A stretch of 64,000 nt of DNA from Halobacteriovorax sp. DA5 (GCF_002903145.1 NZ_PPDJ01000002.1:636672-700671); one strand, 5' to 3'; counted from the stretch's first letter, positions 35,340 to 43,808 are shown. A program made the numbers and translations. Notes: generated from the sequence alone by a model not told the origin.

Positions 35340-36763
35340 TACGCTAGTCTCTCTTTAATAATTGATACTGGAGTAAGTGCCACAACAGTCTTTAAATCTG
35401 GCCCATGTGCGCGTCCAGTAAGACATACACGTGTACCCATAAATAGTGGCTTCCCTTTTATTTTTAATTCTTTCTTTAAATAGTCCATCCACTCACCAAC
35501 TTGATCTTCAGTAACATTAGTTGTCTGATCAGCTAGTTGTGCCTTTAGGTATTCCTTAATCTGTGGAGTTGTCTCCCACGAAATCGCTTCTTCGTATTGT
35601 GGATCTGCATCGACACCAGCATCAAAGAAAATTGGCAGGTGCTCATTAATATTGCTAAATAGCTGAACCTTCTCTTTCATAAGTCCTGCAAACTTAATCT
35701 TCCAAGCTTCATCTTGCTTATGGTATTCACTTCCTTCAGCAATGAAGCGATCAAATCCAGCTGCAATATCTTTGTCATCTAATTTTCTAAGCCACTGCTC
35801 GTTAAAGAAGTTTAGCTTTTGAATGTCATACATTGCTGAAGACTTAGAAAATCTTTCGTAACCAAATTTATTACCAAGTTCATTTACATCAAAAATATCT
35901 GTCTCTTCAGGATGTGACCAACCAAGAAGACAAAGGTAATTTGCAAGTGCCGCAGGTAGATAACCTTGATCCTTATACTGAGTAACCGAAGTTGCCCCAT
36001 GGCGCTTCGAAAGCTTTTGACGATCGTGACCAATAAGTAGTGAGACGTGACCAAACTGAGGAGGTGTCACACCCATTGCATCGTAGATCATAAGCTGGCG
36101 ACATGTATTGTTTAAGTGCTCTTCTGCACGGAATACGTGAGTCATCTCCATCTTTGCATCATCAACAACACAGCAGAAGTTATAAACAGGCATTCCGTTT
36201 GCTCTTAAGATAACGAAATCCCCAACCATATTCTCAGGAAACTTTACGTGACCTTTTACAAGATCAGTAAACTCCCAAGTTTTTCCTGGGTTTTTAAAAC
36301 GTATTACATATTCCTCGCCTGCATCAACTCTCTTCTTAGCTTCTGCTGGATCAAGGTCACGATACTGTCCGTGATAAGCATGTGGGTCTTTATTTTCACT
36401 TGCTGCTTTTTCAGTTAATCGCTCTAATTCAATACTTGTTAAGAAACATGGATAAGCTAATCCACGATTAATAAAATCCCAAGCAATGTCTTTATAAATA
36501 TCAAGTCTTTCAGACTGACGGTATGGACCAAAGTCTCCACCCTTATCAGGACCTTCATCATGCTCGATTCCCATCCATTTAAGGTCAGCAATTTGCGCTT
36601 CTTCATACTCACGCTTTGATCTTTCAAGGTCAGTATCTTCAATTCTTAAGATATATTTTCCACCATTTGCCTTAGCAAAAAGGTAGCTATAAAGAGCAGT
36701 ACGAGCGCCACCGATGTGAAGGTAGCCAGTTGGAGAAGGTGCAAAACGAACACGAACAGTCAT
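35339..36763 (-). CDS. gltX: Glutamyl-tRNA synthetase
   Basis: 474 aa. PSPTGYLHIGGARTAL holds the HIGH motif and KLSKRHGATSV the KMSKS motif. Usual bacterial length with the C-terminal anticodon-binding region. Whether it is discriminating or not cannot be told here. First gene of the gltX-tyrS pair, possibly extending to the kinase. Confidence 0.95.
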   Translation of the reverse strand: MTVRVRFAPSPTGYLHIGGARTALYSYLFAKANGGKYILRIEDTDLERSKREYEEAQIADLKWMGIEHDEGPDKGGDFGPYRQSERLDIYKDIAWDFINRGLAYPCFLTSIELERLTEKAASENKDPHAYHGQYRDLDPAEAKKRVDAGEEYVIRFKNPGKTWEFTDLVKGHVKFPENMVGDFVILRANGMPVYNFCCVVDDAKMEMTHVFRAEEHLNNTCRQLMIYDAMGVTPPQFGHVSLLIGHDRQKLSKRHGATSVTQYKDQGYLPAALANYLCLLGWSHPEETDIFDVNELGNKFGYERFSKSSAMYDIQKLNFFNEQWLRKLDDKDIAAGFDRFIAEGSEYHKQDEAWKIKFAGLMKEKVQLFSNINEHLPIFFDAGVDADPQYEEAISWETTPQIKEYLKAQLADQTTNVTEDQVGEWMDYLKKELKIKGKPLFMGTRVCLTGRAHGPDLKTVVALTPVSIIKERLA

Positions 36764-36881
36764 GTAAATTCCTTTGGGTAATTAAATGTATTTTAAATTA
36801 ATGTAGTTGAGCGATATTATAGCTTTTTAAATAGGAAAAGACACTTTCAAAGTCGCACTTTTTGGGGAAAAACACTTGATA

Positions 36882-37241
36882 TTATAGACTATTTAGAATC
36901 GAGTCCACGTGGTCAACATTCTTTAAACGCTTGGACATGGAACGTGACACGATGCAATTCTCGCCATAACAAGTATTCGTAATATTTTTGAAGCAAGAAC
37001 TAAGTAGTTGAAAGTAACGTGGCGTTCCAACAACAATACGGCCAGAGCCATCTTCCTTGGAAACGATCTTATCCGCATGAAGCTTAAGACACTCATCGAC
37101 ACCGAAAGTTGTATACTCAAGCAAATATTGTTTACGTGCCTTTAGGTATTTATTCGCAAGCTCAACTTTGGGATGTGAAGCATAGGAGCTTAGTCCAAAG
37201 AGCAATTGACAGGATACGAATAAACTCATTAACTTAGTCAT
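36882..37241 (-). CDS. Small secreted protein, unknown
   Basis: 119 aa with a signal peptide (ending SYA, about residue 22). The mature part is helical and basic with four Cys (DECLK, SSCFK, NTCYGENC). No family recognised. Its start faces the barstar-like gene start 45 bases away, so the two are divergently transcribed. Confidence 0.65.
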   Translation of the reverse strand: MTKLMSLFVSCQLLFGLSSYASHPKVELANKYLKARKQYLLEYTTFGVDECLKLHADKIVSKEDGSGRIVVGTPRYFQLLSSCFKNITNTCYGENCIVSRSMSKRLKNVDHVDSILNSL

Positions 37242-37285
37242 AAATTGATTCTAACAATATATTTTCCTTTAGCAATGAGAAATAA

Positions 37286-37564
37286 ATGCGCAGAGAAATT
37301 GAATTAAATTCCAACGGACTTGATACACTTGATGATTACTTAGTTGAGTGCGGCCGCTTATTTGATTTCCCAAGTTTCTATACGAATAATATCGACGAAC
37401 TCTACGAATTTATCCAAACTTATACTGATAAAAACTTAAGTTTATATTGGTCAAATACAAAAGATGCGCAAAATAAATTAGGCCAAGATTTCTATCGTTT
37501 AAAAGAAGTTTTTGACTTGATTAGTTCACAATATAGCGAATTTCGATTTTATGTTAATGAGTAA
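37286..37564 (+). CDS. Barstar-like ribonuclease inhibitor
   Basis: 92 aa, barstar size. The pattern FDFPSFYTNNIDELYEFI matches the barstar segment in which a conserved Tyr/Asn loop (LPEYYGENLDALWD in B. amyloliquefaciens) inserts into barnase; a late LKEVFDLI helix and a C-terminal beta strand follow. The key Asp39 position is occupied by Glu or Asp. Barstars neutralise barnase-type RNases or polymorphic toxins. No barnase is adjacent. Its last 11 bases overlap the lipase gene on the other strand. Confidence 0.65.
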   Translation: MRREIELNSNGLDTLDDYLVECGRLFDFPSFYTNNIDELYEFIQTYTDKNLSLYWSNTKDAQNKLGQDFYRLKEVFDLISSQYSEFRFYVNE

Positions 37565-38654
37565 GATAACTCGTTTGTCCTGAATTAACTTCTATCACTG
37601 AAGTCCTATTTCCATGTGAAACAATAAGCTCAGCGCTTGTATCACCATCTATTAAATACCCTTTATAAAAGTATAGGTCATCTCTAATATGGATAAAGCT
37701 CAAACGTAAACCACGCTGAATATTATTTGAATGAACCCAAAAAGGGCCTTTTTCTTTAGTTCTTAAATAAACTGCAAACGTATTAATATCTTTTGCATAA
37801 TTAATTTTTACTTTCTGATTACCTAGAAATTCTTTTTCAAAAATCGCCAAACTTGAGTTTTCACAACGAGCAGGTGAAATAAGACAGTACTTTGATACAA
37901 GGGTTGTAGCAGGTGTTCCAAAAAGGCGAAATCTTAAATGAACACCGTCGATATTATAATGAGTCGAAGCCTCTTGTTCATTTTTTATATTTGGATTTGA
38001 ACTAAAAGGGGCCACGGCAAAATCCCCTTCAATATCAAATATACTCGGTGCCAGCGTCGCTGAAATCGTGACAAAGTTTTTATCAGAAATAATATCCTTA
38101 AAATGAGAACTCTTGAAGAACTCCAATGTTTCAACAACTTTCTTAGAGCCAATTTTCATATTTTTTAATTCTTTCTTACCAAGAATTGGCAACACAAATG
38201 TCCCTAAGGAATAGCCTAGGTTTGCAATAATCGCTCCATAATAAGGTGTCGCCATTGTCATGATATTCTTTACTCGATGACGAATCGGATCTTGGGCCTC
38301 ATCCATACTCTTAAGCCAAAACATCGTAATAAGGCCACCTTGGGAGTGGGCAACGATTGTAATTTTTGAATTACTATGTTCAAAATTCTTATGCATGTAG
38401 GAATCAAAACTTTGGATAAAGTCTTCAAGATTTAATTTATTATTTCCTGTGTCGTATTCAAAAAAATGAGAGTTGATACACTCATTGGGGTGATATTTTT
38501 TTAAGTACTCGGCCCAATGGCCAAAAGCACCCTTATTGCTTGCGATCCCATGGATAAAGACCACATCGTGACTTTTATGAGAGTCACTAGTGCTACAAGT
38601 AGCACTAGCACTAATTGAAAATAGAAATAAAAAAGATAATACTAAAAATCTCAA
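37554..38654 (-). CDS. Secreted alpha/beta-hydrolase (lipase-like)
   Basis: The best start is TTG at 38654, 1 base after the preceding gene's stop, with GGAG overlapping that stop; an ATG at 38690 would add 12 residues. 366 aa. Signal peptide ending ASA, oxyanion loop VVFIHGIASNK, nucleophile elbow IVAHSQGGLI, and a His late in the protein. The C-terminal 100 residues look beta-rich. PGAP1/LipA-like hydrolases cleave acyl esters. Coupled to the papain-like gene upstream. Confidence 0.78.
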   Translation of the reverse strand: MRFLVLSFLFLFSISASATCSTSDSHKSHDVVFIHGIASNKGAFGHWAEYLKKYHPNECINSHFFEYDTGNNKLNLEDFIQSFDSYMHKNFEHSNSKITIVAHSQGGLITMFWLKSMDEAQDPIRHRVKNIMTMATPYYGAIIANLGYSLGTFVLPILGKKELKNMKIGSKKVVETLEFFKSSHFKDIISDKNFVTISATLAPSIFDIEGDFAVAPFSSNPNIKNEQEASTHYNIDGVHLRFRLFGTPATTLVSKYCLISPARCENSSLAIFEKEFLGNQKVKINYAKDINTFAVYLRTKEKGPFWVHSNNIQRGLRLSFIHIRDDLYFYKGYLIDGDTSAELIVSHGNRTSVIEVNSGQTSYLTH

Positions 38655-38655
38655 T

Positions 38656-39771
38656 TTACTCCATACCTTCTGGGTAGATCTGAATTGCATGATTTAGAGT
38701 CGTTTGTACCCAAGCATATTCTCTTGCAATAAGTGGTGCATTTAAGAAATCTTCTTCACCTTCTTTCACAAGATCATAGTCATATTTTGGCATATTTTCA
38801 TTTGGATAAATTGAATCACGAACGTAGAATACACCTTTCGAAGCGCATCCAACTTCCTCGTAACGTTTTTGAACAGCATCTCCCTTTTCCATCACTTTTT
38901 CAGCATTGGCCAAGTACTTAGCACGCCAAGAATCAGATTTTGTTTTCTCGGCCTTCTCTAACCAGTAGTCACGCTTCTCTTCCATAAAAGGTTTAAAAGA
39001 TGAAACAAATGGACATCCCTTTGTATCAGCATTGTCATTGTAGCCAAAAATATAATTAGCGTGCCAGAAACCCTTATGGTTATAAATGACAAGAACTGGA
39101 GCATTTCTTTTATGAAGAGCTTTTTTAATTCTTTCAACAATATCTGCTGGAGCTTTTGCAACAGACCACTGGTCTTTATCAGCATCAACATGAAGGACTT
39201 CTCTTTTAAACTTTGGAAGCTTGTACTCAACAGCATTTTTCCCAATAGTATCTGTTAAATCAATCCAATTAAATTGTGTCCCATAAGATCCATCTTCATC
39301 ATTTGCATCTGTTACAACACGCTTGCCATCAACTTTCTTAAAGTTACCTTTTGTAAAACGGTAATCCTTATTTGAGAACATCACAGAACTTTTATTAATT
39401 CTTCTGATATTATCCGTTCTCCAGTTATCAATTTCGTCTTGATTAGTTTTATTAGTCTTTAAAGACATATAGTAACGTTCAGCAAAATCAACTTTATTAT
39501 CACCTTCAAGATTATTTAGGCGGTTGTACCACCACTCAACAACACCAGTATGTGACATATATAGACATGAGCCAGCATCCTCTTGTGAAGGTGCAGCAAC
39601 AACATATTTCATTAATTCGTTAAAACCACCAGCAGTCACTTCATCTTCAATGAAAGAATTAGGATTAATTGTACCTACATAATCCTTTGGAAGTGATTGA
39701 TAAGTTGAGATTTCGGCCTGAGCTGACAATGTAGAAATGGCCGCAGCAATTGCGAGTAAAGTTTTAAACAT
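38656..39771 (-). CDS. Secreted papain-fold cysteine peptidase (probable)
   Basis: The start at 39771 is favoured by AGAGGGAAT just before the ATG and by the signal peptide that begins there (ending AQA); an ATG at 39873 adds an unlikely extension. 371 aa. GSCLYMSHTGVVEWWYNR looks like the catalytic-Cys helix of papain-fold enzymes (compare C-x-AA-x3-NMLHWW in IdeS), GFWHANYIFGYND supplies a His before a Gly/Asn turn, and VFYVRDSIYP an Asp. Together they fit a Cys-His-Asp peptidase. Family placement is inferred from these three blocks. Confidence 0.5.
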   Translation of the reverse strand: MFKTLLAIAAAISTLSAQAEISTYQSLPKDYVGTINPNSFIEDEVTAGGFNELMKYVVAAPSQEDAGSCLYMSHTGVVEWWYNRLNNLEGDNKVDFAERYYMSLKTNKTNQDEIDNWRTDNIRRINKSSVMFSNKDYRFTKGNFKKVDGKRVVTDANDEDGSYGTQFNWIDLTDTIGKNAVEYKLPKFKREVLHVDADKDQWSVAKAPADIVERIKKALHKRNAPVLVIYNHKGFWHANYIFGYNDNADTKGCPFVSSFKPFMEEKRDYWLEKAEKTKSDSWRAKYLANAEKVMEKGDAVQKRYEEVGCASKGVFYVRDSIYPNENMPKYDYDLVKEGEEDFLNAPLIAREYAWVQTTLNHAIQIYPEGME

Positions 39772-39936
39772 ATTCCCTCTTTTAAATTTAACTTTTTTCA
39801 TGTGTGAAGAGTGAAATGCTAGCAAACTTGAATCATAATCACAAAAATTAAGACGAAATGAAGCGATGCGCATGCATTAGCTGCGCATCAAGTATTGAAT
39901 ATTTTGTTTTAATATTTTTTAATCGTTTGCTTGCTA

Positions 39937-40077
39937 CTATGAAAGATAAATAACAACGGATGCACCAATAGCAGTGACCGCTATAAGAATCCAAGTGTTC
40001 ATAGCAGAGCTTCTCTTCACTTCTTTACGATTCGTTACATACTTCTTATTGCGTTTATTCTTATTAGACTTACCCAT
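39937..40077 (-). CDS. 46-aa single-span membrane peptide
   Basis: A short gene with GGAGG 5 bases before ATG 40077. The product begins with a very basic stretch (MGKSNKNKRNKKYV) and ends with one hydrophobic helix (WILIAVTAIGASVVIYL). The positive N-terminus predicts an inside-N orientation. The strong ribosome-binding site and clear topology support it as a real gene. Function unknown. Confidence 0.6.
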   Translation of the reverse strand: MGKSNKNKRNKKYVTNRKEVKRSSAMNTWILIAVTAIGASVVIYLS

Positions 40078-40140
40078 TACATCCTCCATAAATAATCACA
40101 GGCAAAGTATTTTATACAAATTTTATAGCGTTAGCATAGA

Positions 40141-40157
40141 CCGAGTGCTCCACTCGG
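40141..40157 (+). other. Short GC-rich hairpin
   Basis: CCGAGTG / CACTCGG with a 3-base CTC loop, in otherwise AT-rich sequence between the 46-aa gene and the FliL-like gene. No T-run follows on either strand. Confidence 0.45.
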
Positions 40158-40203
40158 AGAACAACACTTTAAAAAAGTATTTTCTACCTAGCGACAAAGC
40201 GAG

Positions 40204-40232
40204 TTAAATCACCAAAATAACTATGATATTAT
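40204..40232 (+). promoter_or_regulatory. Sigma70-type promoter, probably leaderless
   Basis: TTAAAT, a 17-base spacer and TATTAT. The start of transcription should fall at or within a base or two of the ATG at 40239, and there is no ribosome-binding site before that ATG. Confidence 0.5.
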
Positions 40233-40238
40233 AGTTCT

Positions 40239-40709
40239 ATGACGGGAAGAAAATTACTTGATCAACTTATTATTGCATTCTTGCTACTGACAACGATGGC
40301 CACAGTTGGCGTCTTCGTTTACACCAATGTTATCTACAAAAAAGAGCTACCAAATAGTGCTACAGAAATGCAGGCGCTTAAAGATGACTTCAAACAAATC
40401 AATTTCCCAACAACTTATGTTCTAGATAAGATTACAGTCAACCTAGACTCGGCAACTCGCCGTCTTAGATTTCTTGATGTACAAATCAACCTTGTCCTCT
40501 TCACTCAAGACGACTCTCAAATACTCGATACGATCAAACCACAAATTTATGACATCATTATTGATGTCGCAGCATCAATTGAACCTGATGAGCTAAACTC
40601 TCTTTCAGGGAAATTAATCTTTGAAGGACGAATCAAAAAACGTATCAATCAATTAGCAAAAAAGAGCGTCGTTAAAGAAGTATTTTATTCAAAATTCGTT
40701 GTTCAATAA
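40239..40709 (+). CDS. FliL-like membrane protein
   Basis: 156 aa. One membrane helix near residues 10-30, then a periplasmic domain matching FliL: VNLDSATRRLRFLDVQINL, then ELNSLSGKLIFEGRIKKRIN, and the closing VKEVFYSKFVVQ. FliL surrounds the flagellar stator and modulates torque. No flagellar genes are adjacent, so this may be one of several FliL paralogues. Confidence 0.75.
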   Translation: MTGRKLLDQLIIAFLLLTTMATVGVFVYTNVIYKKELPNSATEMQALKDDFKQINFPTTYVLDKITVNLDSATRRLRFLDVQINLVLFTQDDSQILDTIKPQIYDIIIDVAASIEPDELNSLSGKLIFEGRIKKRINQLAKKSVVKEVFYSKFVVQ

Positions 40710-40808
40710 CCACGAATTATATTTCTATGCTATAGTGTAAAAATCATGAATCTATAATCACTTAGAAATCCATTTCTTTATTTCAATCTATTAACCGAGG
40801 TGATTATC

Positions 40809-40829
40809 GTGAACACTTCTCACATTTAA
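40809..40829 (+). other. Possible 6-codon leader peptide
   Basis: GAGGTGAT followed 4 bases later by GTG and the codons for N-T-S-H-I, then TAA, about 45 bases before the ATG of the next gene. The ribosome-binding site is stronger than that of most genes here. It may be a translated leader. Confidence 0.35.
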
Positions 40830-40873
40830 AATTCATTTTTTTCATTCACAAAATTTTAAATTGAGAGGTCTCC

Positions 40874-41152
40874 ATGCGATCTTATCTACTACTATTCTAC
40901 CTAGGATTAGGACTTCCTGCATTTGAAGTACGATTTCTAGCGAGAAGAAAAAGTATCGAAAATGTTTCAACAGAATATGACTTAGCTGAACGTAAGCAAA
41001 AACTTAAAAAGAAAACACGACTTTATAAGAAAGGTAAACGTCGAAATAAACAACACTACCGTCAAAAGCATTTTGCGCTTAAAGGCAGCCATTCGAAGGA
41101 TGCACGTTATAGTAATGGAAATAAATTAAGAAGAATGTTTATTAATATGTAG
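40874..41152 (+). CDS. Small very basic protein, unknown
   Basis: 92 aa. A short hydrophobic N-terminus (about 14 residues) is followed by an extremely Lys/Arg-rich tail (KKKTRLYKKGKRRNK). GAGAGG precedes the ATG. It could bind nucleic acid, or be exported and bind a negatively charged surface. No family recognised. A hairpin follows. Confidence 0.5.
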   Translation: MRSYLLLFYLGLGLPAFEVRFLARRKSIENVSTEYDLAERKQKLKKKTRLYKKGKRRNKQHYRQKHFALKGSHSKDARYSNGNKLRRMFINM

Positions 41153-41166
41153 CTCTAAAATGTTAT

Positions 41167-41191
41167 AAGGCCCGCGAGGGAAGCGGGCCTT
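41167..41191 (+). terminator. GC-rich terminator-like hairpin
   Basis: AAGGCCCGC / GCGGGCCTT form a 9-bp stem with a 7-base loop between convergent genes. The U-tract is poor on both strands. Confidence 0.6.
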
Positions 41192-41232
41192 AAGACAACA
41201 ACACATGGGAATTTAAAAAAGGAATTTTTAAA

Positions 41233-41655
41233 TTACTCGCAACGGCCTTCATTTACATAAATGGCCTTTGCACGATATAGTTCACACGAATTTGGAAAGC
41301 TAATAAACGCATCACCGTCGATACCGCTAATGGCACCACAAACAGGAGCAAAGATTTCAGGGCATACGTTAAGCTGTCTAGGCTCATCTACCCAATTCTT
41401 ACAGTTAAGAACTGCTTCAAGCTTGTACTTACCTAGTCCAGCTTGCTTAAGAGCAAATTGTCCATCTTCACAGCTTTGAGCTTCAAAGTACTCATTTACT
41501 AATTCGATTTCTTCATTTTGCTCAGTGATAATAACTTTGAAGATTCTTCCTCTAAATGATTGAGAATCAATAAGATCACCATTAAGAATAATTTCTTTTG
41601 CACTTACATTCATTGCTAATACTGCAAGAAAAATAATTGAAACTAATTTACTCAT
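41233..41655 (-). CDS. Secreted protein with a Kazal-type inhibitor domain
   Basis: 140 aa. Signal peptide (ending VSA, about residue 19), a beta-rich middle with two Cys, then a Kazal domain at about residues 92-140: CPEIFAPVCGA, then FPNSCELYRAKAIYV and a final GRC. The P1 region of the reactive loop lies just before the PVCG. Kazal domains block serine proteases such as subtilisins by a substrate-like loop. In bacteria they are rare and usually secreted. It could protect the cell from its own secreted protease (inference). Confidence 0.75.
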   Translation of the reverse strand: MSKLVSIIFLAVLAMNVSAKEIILNGDLIDSQSFRGRIFKVIITEQNEEIELVNEYFEAQSCEDGQFALKQAGLGKYKLEAVLNCKNWVDEPRQLNVCPEIFAPVCGAISGIDGDAFISFPNSCELYRAKAIYVNEGRCE

Positions 41656-41812
41656 AATCCTACTCCCTAAACCTTCTAAAAAAATTCAAAGTCTTATCTT
41701 GTGAAAGGAGTTATAGAACAAAGAATAAATTAGTAGAAATTATATATAATAATCATTATCCATAATTATATGTTATACTTGATCCTATAGAACCACCTAA
41801 GGTACTGAAATT

Positions 41813-42715
41813 ATGAACATAGACTATATTTCTATTCCTACACTGCGTGTTTTCATCGAAGTTTATGAGACAATGAATATGTCTCAAACAGCAAAAAATC
41901 TTGCGATGACCCAACCTGGGGTGTCTCAGCACATCAAATCCCTTGAGGGACTACTGCAAATCTCCCTTTTTGATCGTATCAATAAGAAGGTCTTACCAAC
42001 GGAGCAGGCCCACAGGCTCTATACGGAGTGTCGCCAAATTCTTGAGAATCTTGAGAGCGCCCTCGCAGACGTTTCGGCCAAAAAGAATGTTTTAAAAGGT
42101 ACTTTACATATTGGGATGCCAATTGAATTTGGTAATAATAGACTTATTCCAATCATTGCTGAATGGCTTAAATTGCATCCTGAAGTCTCCTTGCAAATTA
42201 ACTATGACCACGCCGCTAGACAAAGCCAGCTTCTTTTAAATGGTGGCCTAGACTTTGCAATCACAGATAGTTTCAACTTTCCAAAACAAATTGCGACACG
42301 AAACCTATCAAGTGAAAGACTTATTCTTTGCTGCTCAAAAGAGTATGCGAGCTCTCATGGCCTAAGCGAGAATACGAAATTTAAAAAGGCCGATGAATTA
42401 GACTTTATTGCTTACCTAGAAGGCTCACCTGTTATCACAAGCTGGTTTAAATACCACCTTAATAAGAACTTTAATAAACATCCAAAAGCGCAATTAATGG
42501 ACGTTCAAGGTGTTCTGCGCCTAACTCTTGCGGGAGTAGGAATTTCTGTTCTTCCCCTACACGTTATTGAACGCTCAGATAATAAATCAAAGCTCATGCT
42601 CTTTAAGGGAACAAAAGATCACATGATTAACGAGCTAAACCTTGCCTTTTTAAATGCTAGAAAATTAGGGCCAGTGGCCTCAAGTTTGTTTGAATTCTTA
42701 ACGGAGAATATTTAG
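41813..42715 (+). CDS. LysR-family transcriptional regulator
   Basis: 300 aa. N-terminal winged helix-turn-helix (residues 5-65; MSQTAKNLAMTQPGVSQHI is the recognition part) and a periplasmic-binding-protein-like effector domain. Target and effector unknown. The AT-rich region upstream (41,745-41,800) has inverted ATAAT/ATTAT sequence that could hold an autoregulatory site, but no defined box stands out. Confidence 0.92.
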   Translation: MNIDYISIPTLRVFIEVYETMNMSQTAKNLAMTQPGVSQHIKSLEGLLQISLFDRINKKVLPTEQAHRLYTECRQILENLESALADVSAKKNVLKGTLHIGMPIEFGNNRLIPIIAEWLKLHPEVSLQINYDHAARQSQLLLNGGLDFAITDSFNFPKQIATRNLSSERLILCCSKEYASSHGLSENTKFKKADELDFIAYLEGSPVITSWFKYHLNKNFNKHPKAQLMDVQGVLRLTLAGVGISVLPLHVIERSDNKSKLMLFKGTKDHMINELNLAFLNARKLGPVASSLFEFLTENI

Positions 42716-42718
42716 GAA

Positions 42719-42745
42719 TAAAAAAGGCCGCTAAAAAGCGGCCTT
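42719..42745 (-). terminator. Terminator between convergent genes
   Basis: AAGGCCGC / GCGGCCTT with a 6-base loop. On the minus strand a T-run of six follows, so it mainly ends the 58-aa gene; it may also slow LysR transcripts. Confidence 0.8.
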
Positions 42746-42768
42746 GATATAAAAAATTTTGGTTTGAA

Positions 42769-42945
42769 TTATTGATTCATTCCTGGAGCTGTAGACTCGT
42801 CAGTAGTCGTAACGTTTGACTCTTCGTCTTTTAATCCATTTAGGTATTCTTCAACCTGAGCCTTAGTTACTTTACCCTCAGCGATAAGCTTATCTCTTAA
42901 TCTTAGGTCTAAAATTTTCTCTTGTAACGCTCTTGAAAGTCTCAT
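42769..42945 (-). CDS. 58-aa acidic helical protein
   Basis: A short gene with AAGGAAA before ATG 42945 and its own terminator. The product starts RLSRALQEKILDLRLRDKL, a charged helix, and ends in a polar Thr/Glu tail. No membrane segment. Possibly a small regulatory or adaptor protein; no family recognised. Confidence 0.6.
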   Translation of the reverse strand: MRLSRALQEKILDLRLRDKLIAEGKVTKAQVEEYLNGLKDEESNVTTTDESTAPGMNQ

Positions 42946-43055
42946 TGAATTTCCTTATTTAAAAAATTAACGATTGATATATTTATAATAATGTAGCTTT
43001 ATATCATGTGTTATTTGCTTTGGAAACCCCTAAAAATATCAGGGACTTAAAAAGC

Positions 43056-43799
43056 TTATTGCCAAAACCTTGGTTCATCTGGATTTGGACGCTCCTCATC
43101 ATCAACTAATCTTAGGTGACTTTTCTTTTTCTTGCTTGTCGATTTCCCACCTTGCTTAGTTGCAATACGAGAGCCTTGAGAGCGTACGTAATGACCTAGG
43201 GCCCTAAAACCTAAAACAAATACAGCACCGAAAATCATAGAAGCAATATTTGCAAAGGCCTGTGCACCACCTGGAGTGAAAAAGCCTTGGTACACATTCA
43301 TCCCCGCAAGGATTAAACAGAAGTACTTGGCCTTTACCGGAATGATCATAAAGAATTGAAAAATACGATCAGGGTAAATACAGGCGTAACTCACACACAT
43401 TGCTGATGATAAGAATGCCATTCCATGAAATGGATAATTTATCGTTGCACCACCCATAAAGAGTGCAAAAATAGTGTATGCAAAAGCGTTAACAAGAGCA
43501 GCAATCACAAGATACTGTAGGTACCTCTTTGCTCCCCAACGCATCTCAAGATCACTTCCAAGAAACCAAAATAGAAGCCCTGTAAAGACAACATTAAAAA
43601 GACCAGTATTCACAAAAGGATATGTAAATAACTTATAAATGAGACCGGCCTTTAGCGCTGAAACGTTGAGCCCTAAAGTATTAACTAATGAGATATTAAG
43701 AAATTGTGCAAAGACTGCGCTTATAAGAAAGGATGCGACAATGATCCCGATGAGATACTTGTTTACCTTTGTTAATGGCGGCAGATAAATATTTTGCAT
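43056..43799 (-). CDS. Rhomboid-like membrane protein lacking catalytic residues
   Basis: 247 aa, about six membrane segments. LGSDLEMRWGAKRYLQYLV is the typical rhomboid L1 loop. At the GxSG position it has FHGMAFLSSA, with no Ser in place, and the second helix reads ANIASM where rhomboid proteases have a His. So it is probably an inactive rhomboid (iRhom/DUF-like). The C-terminal tail is basic. Only 9 bases separate it from the epimerase gene. Confidence 0.7.
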   Translation of the reverse strand: MQNIYLPPLTKVNKYLIGIIVASFLISAVFAQFLNISLVNTLGLNVSALKAGLIYKLFTYPFVNTGLFNVVFTGLLFWFLGSDLEMRWGAKRYLQYLVIAALVNAFAYTIFALFMGGATINYPFHGMAFLSSAMCVSYACIYPDRIFQFFMIIPVKAKYFCLILAGMNVYQGFFTPGGAQAFANIASMIFGAVFVLGFRALGHYVRSQGSRIATKQGGKSTSKKKKSHLRLVDDEERPNPDEPRFWQ

Positions 43800-43808
43800 T
43801 CTTTCTCC

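Noticed and set aside
39974..40207. Plus-strand open frame of 77 codons
   Set aside because: It is antisense to the 46-aa gene with the strong ribosome-binding site and has no ribosome-binding site of its own.
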